This document shows, one piece after another, positions 18,545-27,819 of a stretch of 64,000 nucleotides of DNA. The notes under the pieces were generated by a model. That model ran no database searches and was not told the origin of the DNA. It saw nothing but the letters and a program-made list of their open reading frames with translations. Position numbers and translations under genes: made by a program. This DNA comes from Photorhabdus caribbeanensis (GTDB lineage: Bacteria; Pseudomonadota; Gammaproteobacteria; Enterobacterales; Enterobacteriaceae), in assembly GCF_018448885.1 (NCBI RefSeq), contig NZ_RCWB01000001.1, positions 310,001 through 374,000 on the forward strand, given 5' to 3'. The stretch's first letter is position 1. The number at the start of each line of letters is the position of its first letter.

Positions 18545-19204
18545 ATGGCAAAACATCGTTTTTCGGACAATATTTTCTTGAGCTGTATATGGATCATGTG
18601 GAGCATTGCTCTGGGATTCTATCTGGCTGGTAATCTTTTTGGCTGCGCAGTGACCGCGATTCTCTCTTTTTTGGCGCTAATATTTTGCTTTATTCACATG
18701 AGGTCGAGATTAAAAACTATGTTTGGAAAAAAATCAGAGGCAGTGGCTGTTGAACCCATGTCTCAATCTGTTGATGATAAAAAGAACGCTAGTGCGGAAG
18801 CGCGTCGTTGTACTATTGTTGCCAAAAGCTCGGTATTTAAGGGTGATATTGATGTAGAAGGTGATATACAGATCTGGGGTAAAGTAATTGGCAATATCCG
18901 GGTGAAAGAGGGGGCGATCCGCATTATGCACGCTGGACGGGTTGAAGGTGAACTTAGTGCGCCGGAAATCATTATTGATGGCGATGTTGAGGGGACCTGT
19001 TGTGCAGCGACGTTGGATATTCTTGAACATGGAGAACTGCGCGGAATCAGTCGTTGCAGCAGTATGTCTATCAAGCGTGGAGGCTTGTTTTTTGGGCAAT
19101 CGGAACAAGTTGAAAACAAAACAGCATCTGAACGTGTTGTACCGATAAAAGATACCAATAATGATAAATCTAAAGATAAGGCCACGGTAAAAACAAGTGC
19201 CTGA
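18545..19204 (+). CDS. Membrane-anchored bactofilin (polymer-forming cytoskeletal protein)
   Basis: 219 residues. Two hydrophobic helices (about 10-30 and 33-53) precede a linker, then a bactofilin domain at about 90-185 made of short repeating beta turns (FKGDIDVEGDIQIWGKVIGN, VEGELSAPEIIIDGDVEG). Bactofilins polymerise without nucleotide into filaments that scaffold cell-shape or envelope factors. The tail is Lys/Asp-rich and probably disordered. Usual bactofilins are soluble or have a short membrane-targeting tail, so the double N-terminal helix is notable. It stands alone, without a linked peptidoglycan hydrolase. Confidence 0.85.
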   Translation: MAKHRFSDNIFLSCIWIMWSIALGFYLAGNLFGCAVTAILSFLALIFCFIHMRSRLKTMFGKKSEAVAVEPMSQSVDDKKNASAEARRCTIVAKSSVFKGDIDVEGDIQIWGKVIGNIRVKEGAIRIMHAGRVEGELSAPEIIIDGDVEGTCCAATLDILEHGELRGISRCSSMSIKRGGLFFGQSEQVENKTASERVVPIKDTNNDKSKDKATVKTSA

Positions 19205-19212
19205 TAAACCAG

Positions 19213-19253
19213 GCCCGTGTGACATCTGATTCAGATCCTTCCGGCACGGGCCA
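19213..19253 (+). terminator. Terminator-like hairpin after bactofilin
   Basis: GGCCCGTG pairs with CACGGGCC around a 25-base loop; only a short T-rich stretch follows. Confidence 0.5.
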
Positions 19254-19411
19254 CTTCTTTGTTAGTTTTTAACGAGTTGTTCTATTTCCTCTTTAGTTTT
19301 GTTTACTATAGCAATCTACCTATTTAATTGCTTTAATTACTCTGATTGAAGTATGTGGTTTGTCGCATGGTAGGTATCTTATTTGTTAACTAATATTGGG
19401 AGGAGAAGAAT

Positions 19412-19948
19412 ATGACTGTGGTGTTGGAAACAGACAGATTAATCATGCGTGCATGGAGAGAGGAAGACAGATTACCATTTTGTTATTTGAATAGTAACGC
19501 AGAAGTCATGGAATATTTTCCTGCCACTTTGACAGCGGAACAGAGTAATACGATGGTAGATACGATTATCCAGAGATTTGAGCAACAGGGAGGTTGGGGG
19601 TTATGGGCTGTGGAGCTGAAAGAAACTGGGGATTTTATTGGTTTTGTCGGTTTGAATATTCCTGTGGCGGAATTACCATTTTCACCTTGTGTTGAAATTG
19701 GATGGCGTCTTGATAAACCATTTTGGGGTAAAGGTTATGCCAGTGAAGCCGCACGTAAAGCTTTGGATTTTGCTTTCACCCAATTAAAACTTGAGGAAAT
19801 AGTTGCATTTACGACAATTTTTAATTTGCGATCTCAAAAAGTTATGGAGCGGCTTGGTATGGTGAAAGATGAAAATACTTTTTTACATCCTTTATTACCG
19901 GATGGACACCCACTTCATGAACATGTGCTTTACCGGATTCGTCAATAA
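19412..19948 (+). CDS. RimJ/RimL-type GNAT acetyltransferase
   Basis: 178 residues with the RimL-like start LETDRLIMRAWREEDRLPF, the acetyl-CoA motif GKGYASEAARKALDFAF (about residues 109-125) and the NLRSQKVMERLGM motif of ribosomal-protein or amino-acid acetyltransferases. A good GGAGG ribosome site precedes the ATG. Its frame ends 80 bp before the Fic module, so the two may be co-transcribed; the target substrate is unknown. Confidence 0.85.
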   Translation: MTVVLETDRLIMRAWREEDRLPFCYLNSNAEVMEYFPATLTAEQSNTMVDTIIQRFEQQGGWGLWAVELKETGDFIGFVGLNIPVAELPFSPCVEIGWRLDKPFWGKGYASEAARKALDFAFTQLKLEEIVAFTTIFNLRSQKVMERLGMVKDENTFLHPLLPDGHPLHEHVLYRIRQ

Positions 19949-20027
19949 TAGCGTGATTCTCTTTTCTGGTTTTCGTTACTTTGATGTTTTATACTATCGT
20001 TGCATAGATTGTATCTTGGAAATTCAA

Positions 20028-20510
20028 ATGAAATATGAATTAGCTGTTATGGCGGCCTTGACGAAGTTAAATCATCCTAACACGCGTTCAATTGTAGAAG
20101 CGACAGGGATATCTGAACGTAAGGTACAACAGGTCTTGCAAATATTGCAACAAGACTTAGAAGTAAAAATTAATCGTATTAGGGATGGGAAAATCAGTTA
20201 TTTTGAAGTTATTTCTTGGGGAATATTTGAAAGCGGTCAGGCGATTAACTGTAAATTAAGCGATTTGGATCTGGCTAAGTTTAAATATTCCCGCCAACAA
20301 GAGAAAGGTATTAGAAACCAAAAGAATAGAAAAACAACAATGACAACTTATAATGAAAAAAAGCATTATTTTGACAGTGTTAAATTAAAAAACTATAGAG
20401 AGAGTATGCGTCTTGAAGGGATAAATATTATTATGAATAGTTTGCCTGAAACACCGAAAGAACAAAAAAATCTTAGAGATAAACTAATTAGAAAATATAG
20501 TTTACAATGA
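20028..20510 (+). CDS. Winged-helix/YhfG-like Fic antitoxin fusion
   Basis: 160 residues from the ATG at 20028. Residues 1-75 form a helix-turn-helix domain (IVEATGISERKVQQVLQILQ) with a wing. After a basic linker, residues 105-160 resemble the small YhfG antitoxin. They carry S-M-R-L-E-G at 126-131, which fits the SxxxE(G/N) inhibitory motif of Fic antitoxins whose Glu blocks ATP in the Fic active site. The fic gene starts 7 bp downstream. YhfG of E. coli is only about 55 residues, so the DNA-binding extension is unusual. An internal ATG at 20340 could give a free YhfG-like protein, but its ribosome site is weak. Confidence 0.72.
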   Translation: MKYELAVMAALTKLNHPNTRSIVEATGISERKVQQVLQILQQDLEVKINRIRDGKISYFEVISWGIFESGQAINCKLSDLDLAKFKYSRQQEKGIRNQKNRKTTMTTYNEKKHYFDSVKLKNYRESMRLEGINIIMNSLPETPKEQKNLRDKLIRKYSLQ

Positions 20511-20517
20511 GGTAATT

Positions 20518-21105
20518 ATGGTAGATAAATATGGAGCAGGGCAAGATCCTTACACATACCCGGGTATCGACACACTTATTAATAAATTAGGTATTCGTGA
20601 TCCCGTTATGCTTGAGCAGGCAGAAAGAGAACTCACTGAACTTGCTATATTGAATATTTCATTCCAGGAACCACCTTACAATTTGGTCTTTTGGCGTCAA
20701 CTCCATAAACAGATATTTTCTGATTTATATGATTGGGCTGGTCAGCTAAGGATAATTGATATATCTAAAGGGGATACCCGTTTCTGTCATGCTAAATGTA
20801 TTGAGATGGAAGGGAATAGGATATTTAATATGTTAGAGAATGAGAATTATCTTGTGGGGTTAAATTATCAGGAACTTATTAAAAAACTTGCTGAATATTA
20901 TGCGGAATTAAATGTAATTCATCCTTTTAGGGAGGGAAATGGGCGAACACAGAGGCTGTTATTTGAATATATTGTTATAAACTGTGGATATAAAATTTCT
21001 TTTGAATCTATAAATGCTAAGCAGTGGATTGATGCTAATATTTCTGCTTATCAATGTAACTATCAACCATTAATAAGAATTTTCAAGGATTGTGTTTCTA
21101 TTTAA
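20518..21105 (+). CDS. fic: Fic-domain AMP-transferase toxin
   Basis: 195 residues with the complete Fic active site HPFREGNGRTQR at 135-146 (catalytic His135, Mg-binding Glu139 position, anion hole GNGR). Upstream is the FWRQLHKQIFSDLYDWAGQLR segment typical of the fold. Fic enzymes transfer AMP from ATP to a hydroxyl of a target protein. Length and the upstream SxxxEG protein place it with the E. coli Fic/YhfG class I arrangement, so it is probably held inactive until the antitoxin is lost. The gene has an AGGTAATT ribosome site and overlaps nothing. Target unknown. Confidence 0.88.
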   Translation: MVDKYGAGQDPYTYPGIDTLINKLGIRDPVMLEQAERELTELAILNISFQEPPYNLVFWRQLHKQIFSDLYDWAGQLRIIDISKGDTRFCHAKCIEMEGNRIFNMLENENYLVGLNYQELIKKLAEYYAELNVIHPFREGNGRTQRLLFEYIVINCGYKISFESINAKQWIDANISAYQCNYQPLIRIFKDCVSI

Positions 21106-22246
21106 TATTTTTGGCTATTTTATTGATTATTTATGAGTATGGCTTTAAGAAATAATAAGCTTAAATAAGCAGAAAAATAGCTTTAATTATGGCCTTATGT
21201 TGATTGCTATTAGATTATATTTTATAAAGAAATTTTCGTATTTAAAATAGTTCCCTATCGATAGTTTCATATTTTATTAGATTTAATGATTGTGCAAATT
21301 ATCTAATTTGGATTTACTTAATGTGCTGGATGATCAGAAATCGTTAGAATAACTTAACAGTGTAAAGATATATCATTATGAATGAGAACGATAACCACAT
21401 GGTAAAGTGACAAGAACAAAATTATTCCTGTCACTTTTGCTTGCTATTAATTGATTTAAAAACAAGCTATTGAGAAAAAAATACTATAAAGAGCTATCGG
21501 TCCGCATACTTGAGTACATTTGGTCAATGGCTTATTTTCTTGCAAACAGATAGTTGCGAATGCTTGGTTGGAAGAGAAAGTGGTAATACTTAACGCTAAA
21601 AGGCAAGCTGATAACTTCTTCATAGTTGGTACCTCATCAGGGGTTTATTGGAGATCGAATAATTTATCTGCGTTACTAATTATTGTTTAATAATAGGTAA
21701 TAAGTTCCCTTTTCGTATAATTTTTTGTTGTATTGTTGAAAATCTGTTGAGGTAACGTTGGTGGATTTGTGAAAAAAGATGGGAAAATAATTGCTACTGA
21801 TTAATAATAATGAATAATTAAATGCTGATTTTCTGATGCTTTATCTTTTAATATATTGTTTTTATTATTTTTTATATGAAAAATATTCATTTTATATTGA
21901 TATTGTGGAAATTATAATAAAAATTTTTTATTTATACTATTGCATCCATATTATATGTGACAGGCGCAGCGGGACATCATACAGGGAAAACAGTAGGAAG
22001 TGGGAAGGTCGCTTTCTGATATTATTAATAAATAGTTTTGTATATTTTTTGTCTTCAAAATTATTTATTAATCTTAATTACTCCGTAATGGTTAATCACT
22101 ATTAGCGATAAAAATAATTCATCATACTTCATTTAATAACTACTATAGTTAAAGTGTATTACCAATGCATGATTTATGTAATTAAATGATTTAGTCGGTA
22201 GATCTCTGTTGAAGAAAATATTAATTGTTAATACTAAGGAGAATCC
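21106..22246. other. Gene-poor AT-rich stretch
   Basis: 1.1 kb without a credible gene. A hairpin with AAAGTGACA / TGTCACTTT arms (21404-21437) followed by T's may be a terminator. A locally GC-richer patch at 21958-22010 looks like old debris, but I could not match it to a known element. Confidence 0.4.
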
Positions 22247-22534
22247 ATGATTAATATCACTGAAAATACCGCCCTAAAAGCTGTAAACGGTTGGTGGAAA
22301 TGTGGTGATACCGGAATAATTTATCAATGGGGATATAATCCGAAAGGAGGCCCTGGGCAAATTACAATAACGTATCCAATCCCGTTTCCTACAGCATGCT
22401 TATCTATGCAAGTTAGTGTCTATACCAATGGTACTCCAGCGGATAACTACTCGACAGTTTATGAATTTAATGCTGCCGGTGCTGTCATTGGGCGTGATGT
22501 TTTAGGTTCATATTGGTTCGCAATAGGATATTAA
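22247..22534 (+). CDS. Stand-alone phage tail-fibre tip domain (gp53-like C-terminal)
   Basis: 95 residues that correspond only to the C-terminal tip of the fibres in the 53-63 kb array: NGWWKCGDTGIIYQWG aligns with their NGWQKLPSGLIxMWG, YPIPFPTACLSMQVSV with FPIPFPNKCxxVTLTH, and YWFAIGY with YFRAIGY. It has no attachment domain and no neighbouring assembly gene, but it has a good ribosome site (AAGGAGAA) and an intact frame. It is either a relic of a fibre or a small independent lectin-like tip protein. Confidence 0.7.
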   Translation: MINITENTALKAVNGWWKCGDTGIIYQWGYNPKGGPGQITITYPIPFPTACLSMQVSVYTNGTPADNYSTVYEFNAAGAVIGRDVLGSYWFAIGY

Positions 22535-23263
22535 GTAATACGTTATTACAGAGTGGATTAATATATTCTAGCTTTGGAGTTGAAGATAAATAATATTGAA
22601 AGCTATTTAGTGAATAGCTCCCATAATATTGGATATCAATCTATATATACATAGGGAGCAGTTCTTATGGGATGTTCGTTGGGATTTAAATTAACCATTG
22701 TCCGCTATTATCTGGTTGGGTATGAGGGAGAAGGCTATAGTTAGGAAGTTTAGGCAATACTTTCCATTGAAGCGATATATGAACATCACAGATTGAATAG
22801 ATTAATTTCTAAATCTAATTTCTATTAAGAAAAGTGGTTGTGGAAATTAATTCATTCTAGGTGGATATAAAGTGCATATAGGGAATAAAAAGCCATCTCC
22901 CTAGAAGACAATGCTATTTGGTTAAGGTTTCTTGTGACGGTCAGGATATCTTTTTGATGTATCAAAGCTACAATACCTTAAATCGATTCTTTGACGTCTA
23001 GATCAAGAAATATTTGCAATACCAAAATACTTGTAATGAACTTCTATATGAGGTCCATAATGATGATTTTTTTTCTTAACTTGTGATGAGTTAAGTGGGA
23101 GATATTCTAGCATGGATTTCACTGAGGTTAGAGTCTCATAGGAACAATTACCACCACTTTTAGTGGTGGTCAGACCGCTGACAAACCTCATTGAAAATAG
23201 TGGGGTTTGTTCATTTCATTATGGATCCTAATACAACTCATTTTCCTCATTGACCCGATTTAA
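22535..23263. other. Degenerate spacer with mobile-element debris
   Basis: AT-rich, no intact gene. Positions 22672-22743 encode a 23-residue fragment (GFKLTIVRYYLVGYEG) that looks like the start of an IS3-type OrfA, cut by a stop. A perfect palindrome with arms ACCACCACT / AGTGGTGGT lies at 23150-23170, and a terminator-like hairpin follows at about 23180-23212. Confidence 0.4.
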
Positions 23264-23959
23264 TCACCCGTCAGGGGGGGATTTTCGCTTCTCTTGCATT
23301 GATGGGCCCGCTCTCCAGAGATAAAAATAACAAAGCATTGCGACCAGCAATGCTATCTTCTTGATATTTTGGGTGGTTGCCGCCAAAAGACACTGTGTTT
23401 GCACTTCTTTGGCTATCGCCGGTTCGACAGTGTGGTCAAAAATCTGCTGGAAGACCGCCGTATGATTAAAACGGCGGCGGCGATTCTGACTCAGGGTTGA
23501 CGTATCTGGCACCTTCTCGGTCAGTCCGAGGCGCAGAAACCAGCGATAAGCGACATTAACCTGAATTTCCTGTACCAGACGGCGTTCACTGGGAAGGCCA
23601 AATAAATAGCCTAGTAACATCATTTTGAGCAACATGACCGGATCGATAGCTGGCCGGCCATTATTGTGGCAATACAACGGGGTGACTAATTTGCGGATAA
23701 ATTCGAAATCAATAGCGGCATCGATTTTACGGACCAGATGATCTTTTGGCACCAGCTCGTCAAGCGAGAGAGTTTTTGGAGGGAAAGTCTCTGGGGAGGC
23801 GGTGTTCTTAACATAGTGGCAAGCTCCGTTTGGTGAACGGACCTTAATAATCTGACCATCACTTTTAGTGATGGTCTTTTGTGAGTATAGCTGGGTCAAT
23901 AGTGGGTTAACCGTTATTGTAACAATAGTGGAGAAACAACGACATCGTGAGTGAATCAA
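23264..23959 (-). pseudogene. IS1182-type transposase with large internal deletion
   Basis: The first ~165 codons after the true start region encode the N-terminal part of an IS1182-family transposase (PKDHLVRKIDAAIDFEFI, DPVMLLKMMLLGYLFGLPSE, TLSQNRRRRF). The frame then jumps straight into a C-terminal fragment (VQTQCLLAATTQNIKKIALL). The central catalytic part with the DDE residues is missing, so the copy cannot encode an active enzyme, although the frame stays open across the junction. The start is uncertain. Flanks contain similar short palindromes. Confidence 0.75.
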
Positions 23960-24188
23960 TTAATCATTTCTGAGGATTTTCATAAACTAAGTTTTTTCCA
24001 GTGTTCTGCTTCGCATTTCAGGTATTTAGTTATTGGCTTGAAATGAAATTTTGATTGGTTACCATTAATATTATAATCCGTAAAATAATATTTATTTTCA
24101 TATGGTTACAATAAAGTTAAATTTTTGGTTGATCTATTCATATGTTAAGGTATGATTCAAAGTGTTTAATATATAAAAGAGATTAAAG

Positions 24189-25283
24189 ATGAAAAATGAA
24201 GTTAAAGTTCAATCGAATACAACTACTCTAAATATTCAATCATTATGTAGAGAAATTGATGCAGGAAAAGCGGAGCAGGGAGGTATTAAATTAAAGCCTT
24301 TCTATCAGAGAGAATATAAATTTACTAAAAAAGATGAAAGTTTTTTAATTGAGTCTCTATTGATGGGCATACCTATTCCTACTATATATTTAGCTTCTGA
24401 TACAACAAAGTATCCTCATGTATCAAATGTAATAGATGGTCAACATAGACTTAGAGCGATACATCGTTATGTAAATAATGAATATCAATTAACTGGATTA
24501 GAAACATTGAAACATTTGAATTCAATGTATTTTAATGATCTTCCTGTTGAATTGAAAAATAAATTGTCAGTTCAGACTAGTTTAAATGTAAATTATATTC
24601 ATGTTCAGGATGATCCTAGTTTGGAATTAGAAATATTTTTACGTTATAATAAAGGTACTAATCCGATGTCTAAACAGGAAATTCGTCATGTTTTATTTGG
24701 ATCTCAATTTAATGATTGGGTTATAAATAAAGTTGATGAATTGAAGCATGATAATGAAATGTCGAAAGTATTTAATATGGTGAAAAAACGTCTTTCAGAT
24801 AAAGCTGTTCATGCGGATTTTTTCTTAATGTTTTATATATTGCATTATGGGTTAAATGAAAAATATGTCGGAACACCTTATTATGTTGATTCGATTATGG
24901 ATAAAGCAAGGAGAATGAATAATGATGAAGTAAAAAAATTTATTGAGCGCTCAGAATATGTTTTTGAGCAGATGCTGAGTTTTTTAAAATTCATAAGAAT
25001 GCAAGGTATTGAACATCCTTTTTCTAAAGAAATATATTCTCCAACAGAAAAGAGACATCTTTTTCAGTCAAGTATTCTCATGATTATGACTGCAATTTTT
25101 AAATATATTATGTCGGAATCTATACCTTATGAAAGGATAAATTCTCATGAAATATTAAGTGCAATAGAAAATGGCTTTAAAAATAGTGCTTTTTATGGCG
25201 CTAAAAGTGCAACTACCAATTATGACTTGGTTCATAATGCTGTCGAATCTATAAAAAAAGAAATTCAATTTATAGATTACTAA
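24189..25283 (+). CDS. DUF262 (GmrS/ParB-like) domain protein
   Basis: 364 residues. The N-terminal DUF262 region has LKPFYQREYKFTKKDESFLIESLLMGIPIP (about 35-64) and the signature VIDGQHRLRAI at 81-91, related to the ParB-fold nucleotide-handling domain of GmrSD and other phage-defence nucleases. The DUF1524 HNH partner domain of GmrD is not seen; the C-terminal ~200 residues are helical and unrecognised. It is a single gene between an IS remnant and decayed sequence, with a terminator after it. Its low-GC codon use is unlike the core genes, suggesting transfer. A defence role is only inferred. Confidence 0.75.
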   Translation: MKNEVKVQSNTTTLNIQSLCREIDAGKAEQGGIKLKPFYQREYKFTKKDESFLIESLLMGIPIPTIYLASDTTKYPHVSNVIDGQHRLRAIHRYVNNEYQLTGLETLKHLNSMYFNDLPVELKNKLSVQTSLNVNYIHVQDDPSLELEIFLRYNKGTNPMSKQEIRHVLFGSQFNDWVINKVDELKHDNEMSKVFNMVKKRLSDKAVHADFFLMFYILHYGLNEKYVGTPYYVDSIMDKARRMNNDEVKKFIERSEYVFEQMLSFLKFIRMQGIEHPFSKEIYSPTEKRHLFQSSILMIMTAIFKYIMSESIPYERINSHEILSAIENGFKNSAFYGAKSATTNYDLVHNAVESIKKEIQFIDY

Positions 25284-25340
25284 AATGATTTTTCATACCA
25301 TCATTATCCTTTTACTCTACCTGGTTAATTTTCGGAAAAA

Positions 25341-25375
25341 GGTGAGGTTTAAGTTATAGAGATCCTCACTTTTAT
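25341..25375 (+). terminator. Terminator after the DUF262 gene
   Basis: GTGAGG / CCTCAC stem and TTTT run about 60 bp after the stop. Confidence 0.6.
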
Positions 25376-26357
25376 CAACGTCTTTCATCAATAATAGTAT
25401 TGATGAACGTGAGGAGCGATTGCGTGTAATAAAAATTCAATAGTCCTATATTATTCAACCTAAGGGAATAGATAAGTAGAGCTAAAAATAATAATTTACA
25501 GATAAAATCAGAGGTAAGGTGAATTTATGGGCTTTTTATTGGTAAAAAAATTTATTTTGAAATATTAAATTAAGTCGAGAGAGTAGGGATTGAGGTATAA
25601 AGATGGATAGCAACTCTGGTTATTACATATGAAAACACCTCAGATTAATATCTGGAGTAAGAGAAAGTTAAAACAGACGTTGTGGATTTAGTTCATCTAA
25701 GCATGAAACAATCTGGTTTTCAGGATAAAGTCAAAAAAATGTACGTCTAATGGCACGGAAGAATACAGAATAGTATTGCGCTTCATTTATAGACATGAGT
25801 TTATGGGACAATGCTGAATGCACATATAAATTTTGCCAGATTGAGATGTTAATAGCGCGTGATACAAGAAAAAAAAGAGGATGAGAGAGGGAGTAAGATA
25901 GTTGAAGCTGAAAATAAGGATGATAAATATGTAGAAATGAAGAAATCTTTGTGAAACCTAGGTGAATTTTTTATTTTTCTCGGTCATTGCTTTAACAGGT
26001 CACAATATTATGCTGAGCTGTGAAACTGGAAAAGGTTACGAGTATGTGCAACTCGGAAAAGAGCTTCTTTTGACTGATATAGAGATAGAAGCAATTGTTC
26101 CGTACTATAAAGTCAATCACATTGAAGTCAACATTATTTATTCTAGCTGAAGTTTAGATAATAAAATATAGAGAACGGTAAGTTATAAACCTTAGTCATG
26201 CTCGTGGATATAGCTATCCTTGGTTTTGGGTTAATTATTAACTCACTTGTCATTGTTAAATAGTGCACATTTTAATGGCAAGAAAAGTTAAATAGCATAT
26301 GAAATAATCACAAAAAGCTGTAAGATATATCAATCAATTAAATATGAGAGATAAAGA
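25376..26357. other. Gene-poor stretch in the decayed island
   Basis: About 980 bp. Only a 62-codon frame (25962-26150) without recognisable features is present. The sequence looks like degraded coding DNA, but I could not identify its source. Confidence 0.35.
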
Positions 26358-26891
26358 ATGTTTAATCTTGAACAGATCGGGCATGTGGTAAGAAATAGCA
26401 TGCAGATTATTGTTGATGAGCTTAAGCTTAACCTTGCTGTAGGGGATATCTCTGATGATGATTACAGAATCCTTTCTCGCGGATACGGCGAACTAAACTG
26501 GGATGAATGTTTGTCTAGGATCGGAAACAGAGAAGATAAATTTGAATTTTGCTTAAAGCTGGTAGAGTGTGGAAATGTGCAAGGACCTCCTTCTGGGCTA
26601 GCTTTATGTACATATTCCATTGATGAGGAAAGTTTTGAAATTCATATGATAGAGAACTTCTATCGTGATGACGTAAAACATCCTTTAAATGGGAAAATGT
26701 TTCAACTTACCCTGATGGCTGCTTACATGTTTTGTAAATCTGCACAGGGTAAATATATCCAGATCATTGAGCCTGTTGAAGAAGTAATCTCCTATTACTC
26801 ATCTTATGGATTTAACATGATGAAGTGTGGTTACATTATGGAGGCTGATATTGATACGTTTGAAACAATATTCAAGACAATCAAAGATTGA
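26358..26891 (+). CDS. Hypothetical GNAT-like protein of phage or island origin
   Basis: 177 residues, intact, with an AGAGATAAAG ribosome region. No family is certain. Middle and C-terminal parts (LALCTYSIDEESFEIHMIENF, then QIIEPVEEVISYYSSYGFNMMK) have the strand-strand-helix and late YYxxxGF pattern of GNAT acetyltransferases but no clear acetyl-CoA loop. Similar small proteins occur in phage-derived regions. It sits upstream of two phage fragments and may be island cargo. Confidence 0.5.
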   Translation: MFNLEQIGHVVRNSMQIIVDELKLNLAVGDISDDDYRILSRGYGELNWDECLSRIGNREDKFEFCLKLVECGNVQGPPSGLALCTYSIDEESFEIHMIENFYRDDVKHPLNGKMFQLTLMAAYMFCKSAQGKYIQIIEPVEEVISYYSSYGFNMMKCGYIMEADIDTFETIFKTIKD

Positions 26892-27047
26892 TAAAAAAAA
26901 GACTAGACACTAGAGTTTATAGTGATAGCATACGGGGACCAACAAGTATTAGTTTGTTTTTTGTGCAAGAGAAAACTTTGTTAATGTGAACACCCCTTAT
27001 GGGCCCAGGCTCAAAGCTATTGGAGAGAAAATCTCTTAGGAGTCATT

Positions 27048-27221
27048 ATGTCAAAGCAGAAAGCAGCCATTAAAGATATCAAAAAATTTGATACGCAGCA
27101 GGTGTATACTGCTGTGGGTGGAGCTATTGACTTGTTGATAAAAGCTGCCCCAAAAATGTTTGAGCATAAGCCAAAAGTTGAGCTTCAAGGAAAGCGTAAG
27201 AATCATCGCCAAGCTGCTTAA
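27048..27221 (+). CDS. 57-residue orphan protein in the prophage remnant
   Basis: A short frame with a strong ribosome site (TAGGAGTC) and its own terminator. The product is basic, with a helical segment KKFDTQQVYTAVGGAIDLLI and a Lys/Arg-rich tail. No family recognised. Next to a baseplate pseudogene, a phage origin is likely. Confidence 0.55.
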   Translation: MSKQKAAIKDIKKFDTQQVYTAVGGAIDLLIKAAPKMFEHKPKVELQGKRKNHRQAA

Positions 27222-27243
27222 AATTTTTTGAGTAGTCGTCAAT

Positions 27244-27269
27244 AAACCCGCCCACAATGCGGGTTTTTT
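27244..27269 (+). terminator. Terminator after the 57-residue gene
   Basis: AAACCCGC / GCGGGTTTTTT hairpin with a 7-base loop. Confidence 0.85.
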
Positions 27270-27319
27270 CATATCTACACCTCTTAATTACGGTTTTTTT
27301 ATTTCCATAGGAATCGAAA

Positions 27320-27682
27320 ATGCGAACTCGTTCACTTCTGCTTGATACCGAGTCATGGGATTTAACACTCAATGACTCCGGAAATATCGTCATTACTGAT
27401 AATCCCTATTTTGTAGCGCAGGATGTCGCTTGTGCCTGTAGTACATATCTGGGTGAGTGTTGGTATGACACAGCATTGGGTATTCCTTATTACCTGCGAA
27501 TTTTGTGACATTGGCCGGGAACTCAGCTAATCAACAGCAATATGCAACAAGAAGCAATGAAGTTACCTTATGTTCAATCTGCCACTTGTAAGGTTATAAA
27601 TGGGAAGGAGAGAACTATTGCGGGTATGATGACAATAACGGACACGAACTGCTGTGCTACAGACATAAAAAAACCAACCTAA
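27320..27682 (+). pseudogene. Phage baseplate (Gp25/W-like) protein broken by one in-frame stop
   Basis: The first 62 codons (SLLLDTESWDLTLNDSGNI, ACACSTYLGECWYDTALGIP) match the start of tailed-phage baseplate wedge proteins. After TGA at 27506-27508 the same frame continues for 57 codons (HWPGTQLINSNMQQEAMKLP, then RTIAGMMTITDTN), which is the expected rest of the protein. A GGA-to-TGA change would explain the break. Everything else of the phage is gone on this side, and the gene lies 138 bp from the 3' end of ssrA. Confidence 0.75.
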
Positions 27683-27697
27683 TCATGGTTGGTTTTT
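27665..27697. terminator. Bidirectional terminator between prophage remnant and ssrA
   Basis: AAACCAACC / GGTTGGTTT stem with T-runs on both sides. On the minus strand it lies about 120 nt beyond the mature tmRNA 3' end. Confidence 0.8.
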
Positions 27698-27819
27698 CCA
27701 AAAGCTCCGCGGCTCCTTTGCGTATCCTTTTGTGTCCCTTCATTGTCCGGTCAGTGTCCAATCAACTTTGCTAACTCACTGTTTTTAAAGCTGTTGTCCT
27801 ATCACTGTCCCTACTAAAT

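Noticed and set aside
19869-20027. Upstream extension of the Fic antitoxin to 213 residues
   Set aside because: It would overlap the end of the GNAT gene in another frame and adds sequence without domain character. The ATG at 20028 begins exactly at the helix-turn-helix domain.
21836-22105. 89-codon frame in the gap before the orphan tip gene
   Set aside because: Composition is Tyr, Ile, Phe and Leu from AT-rich DNA, there is no ribosome site, and the middle is unlike any protein family.
25962-26150. 62-codon frame in the decayed island
   Set aside because: No ribosome site and no recognisable motif; isolated in degraded sequence. It may be a fragment but cannot be supported as a gene.
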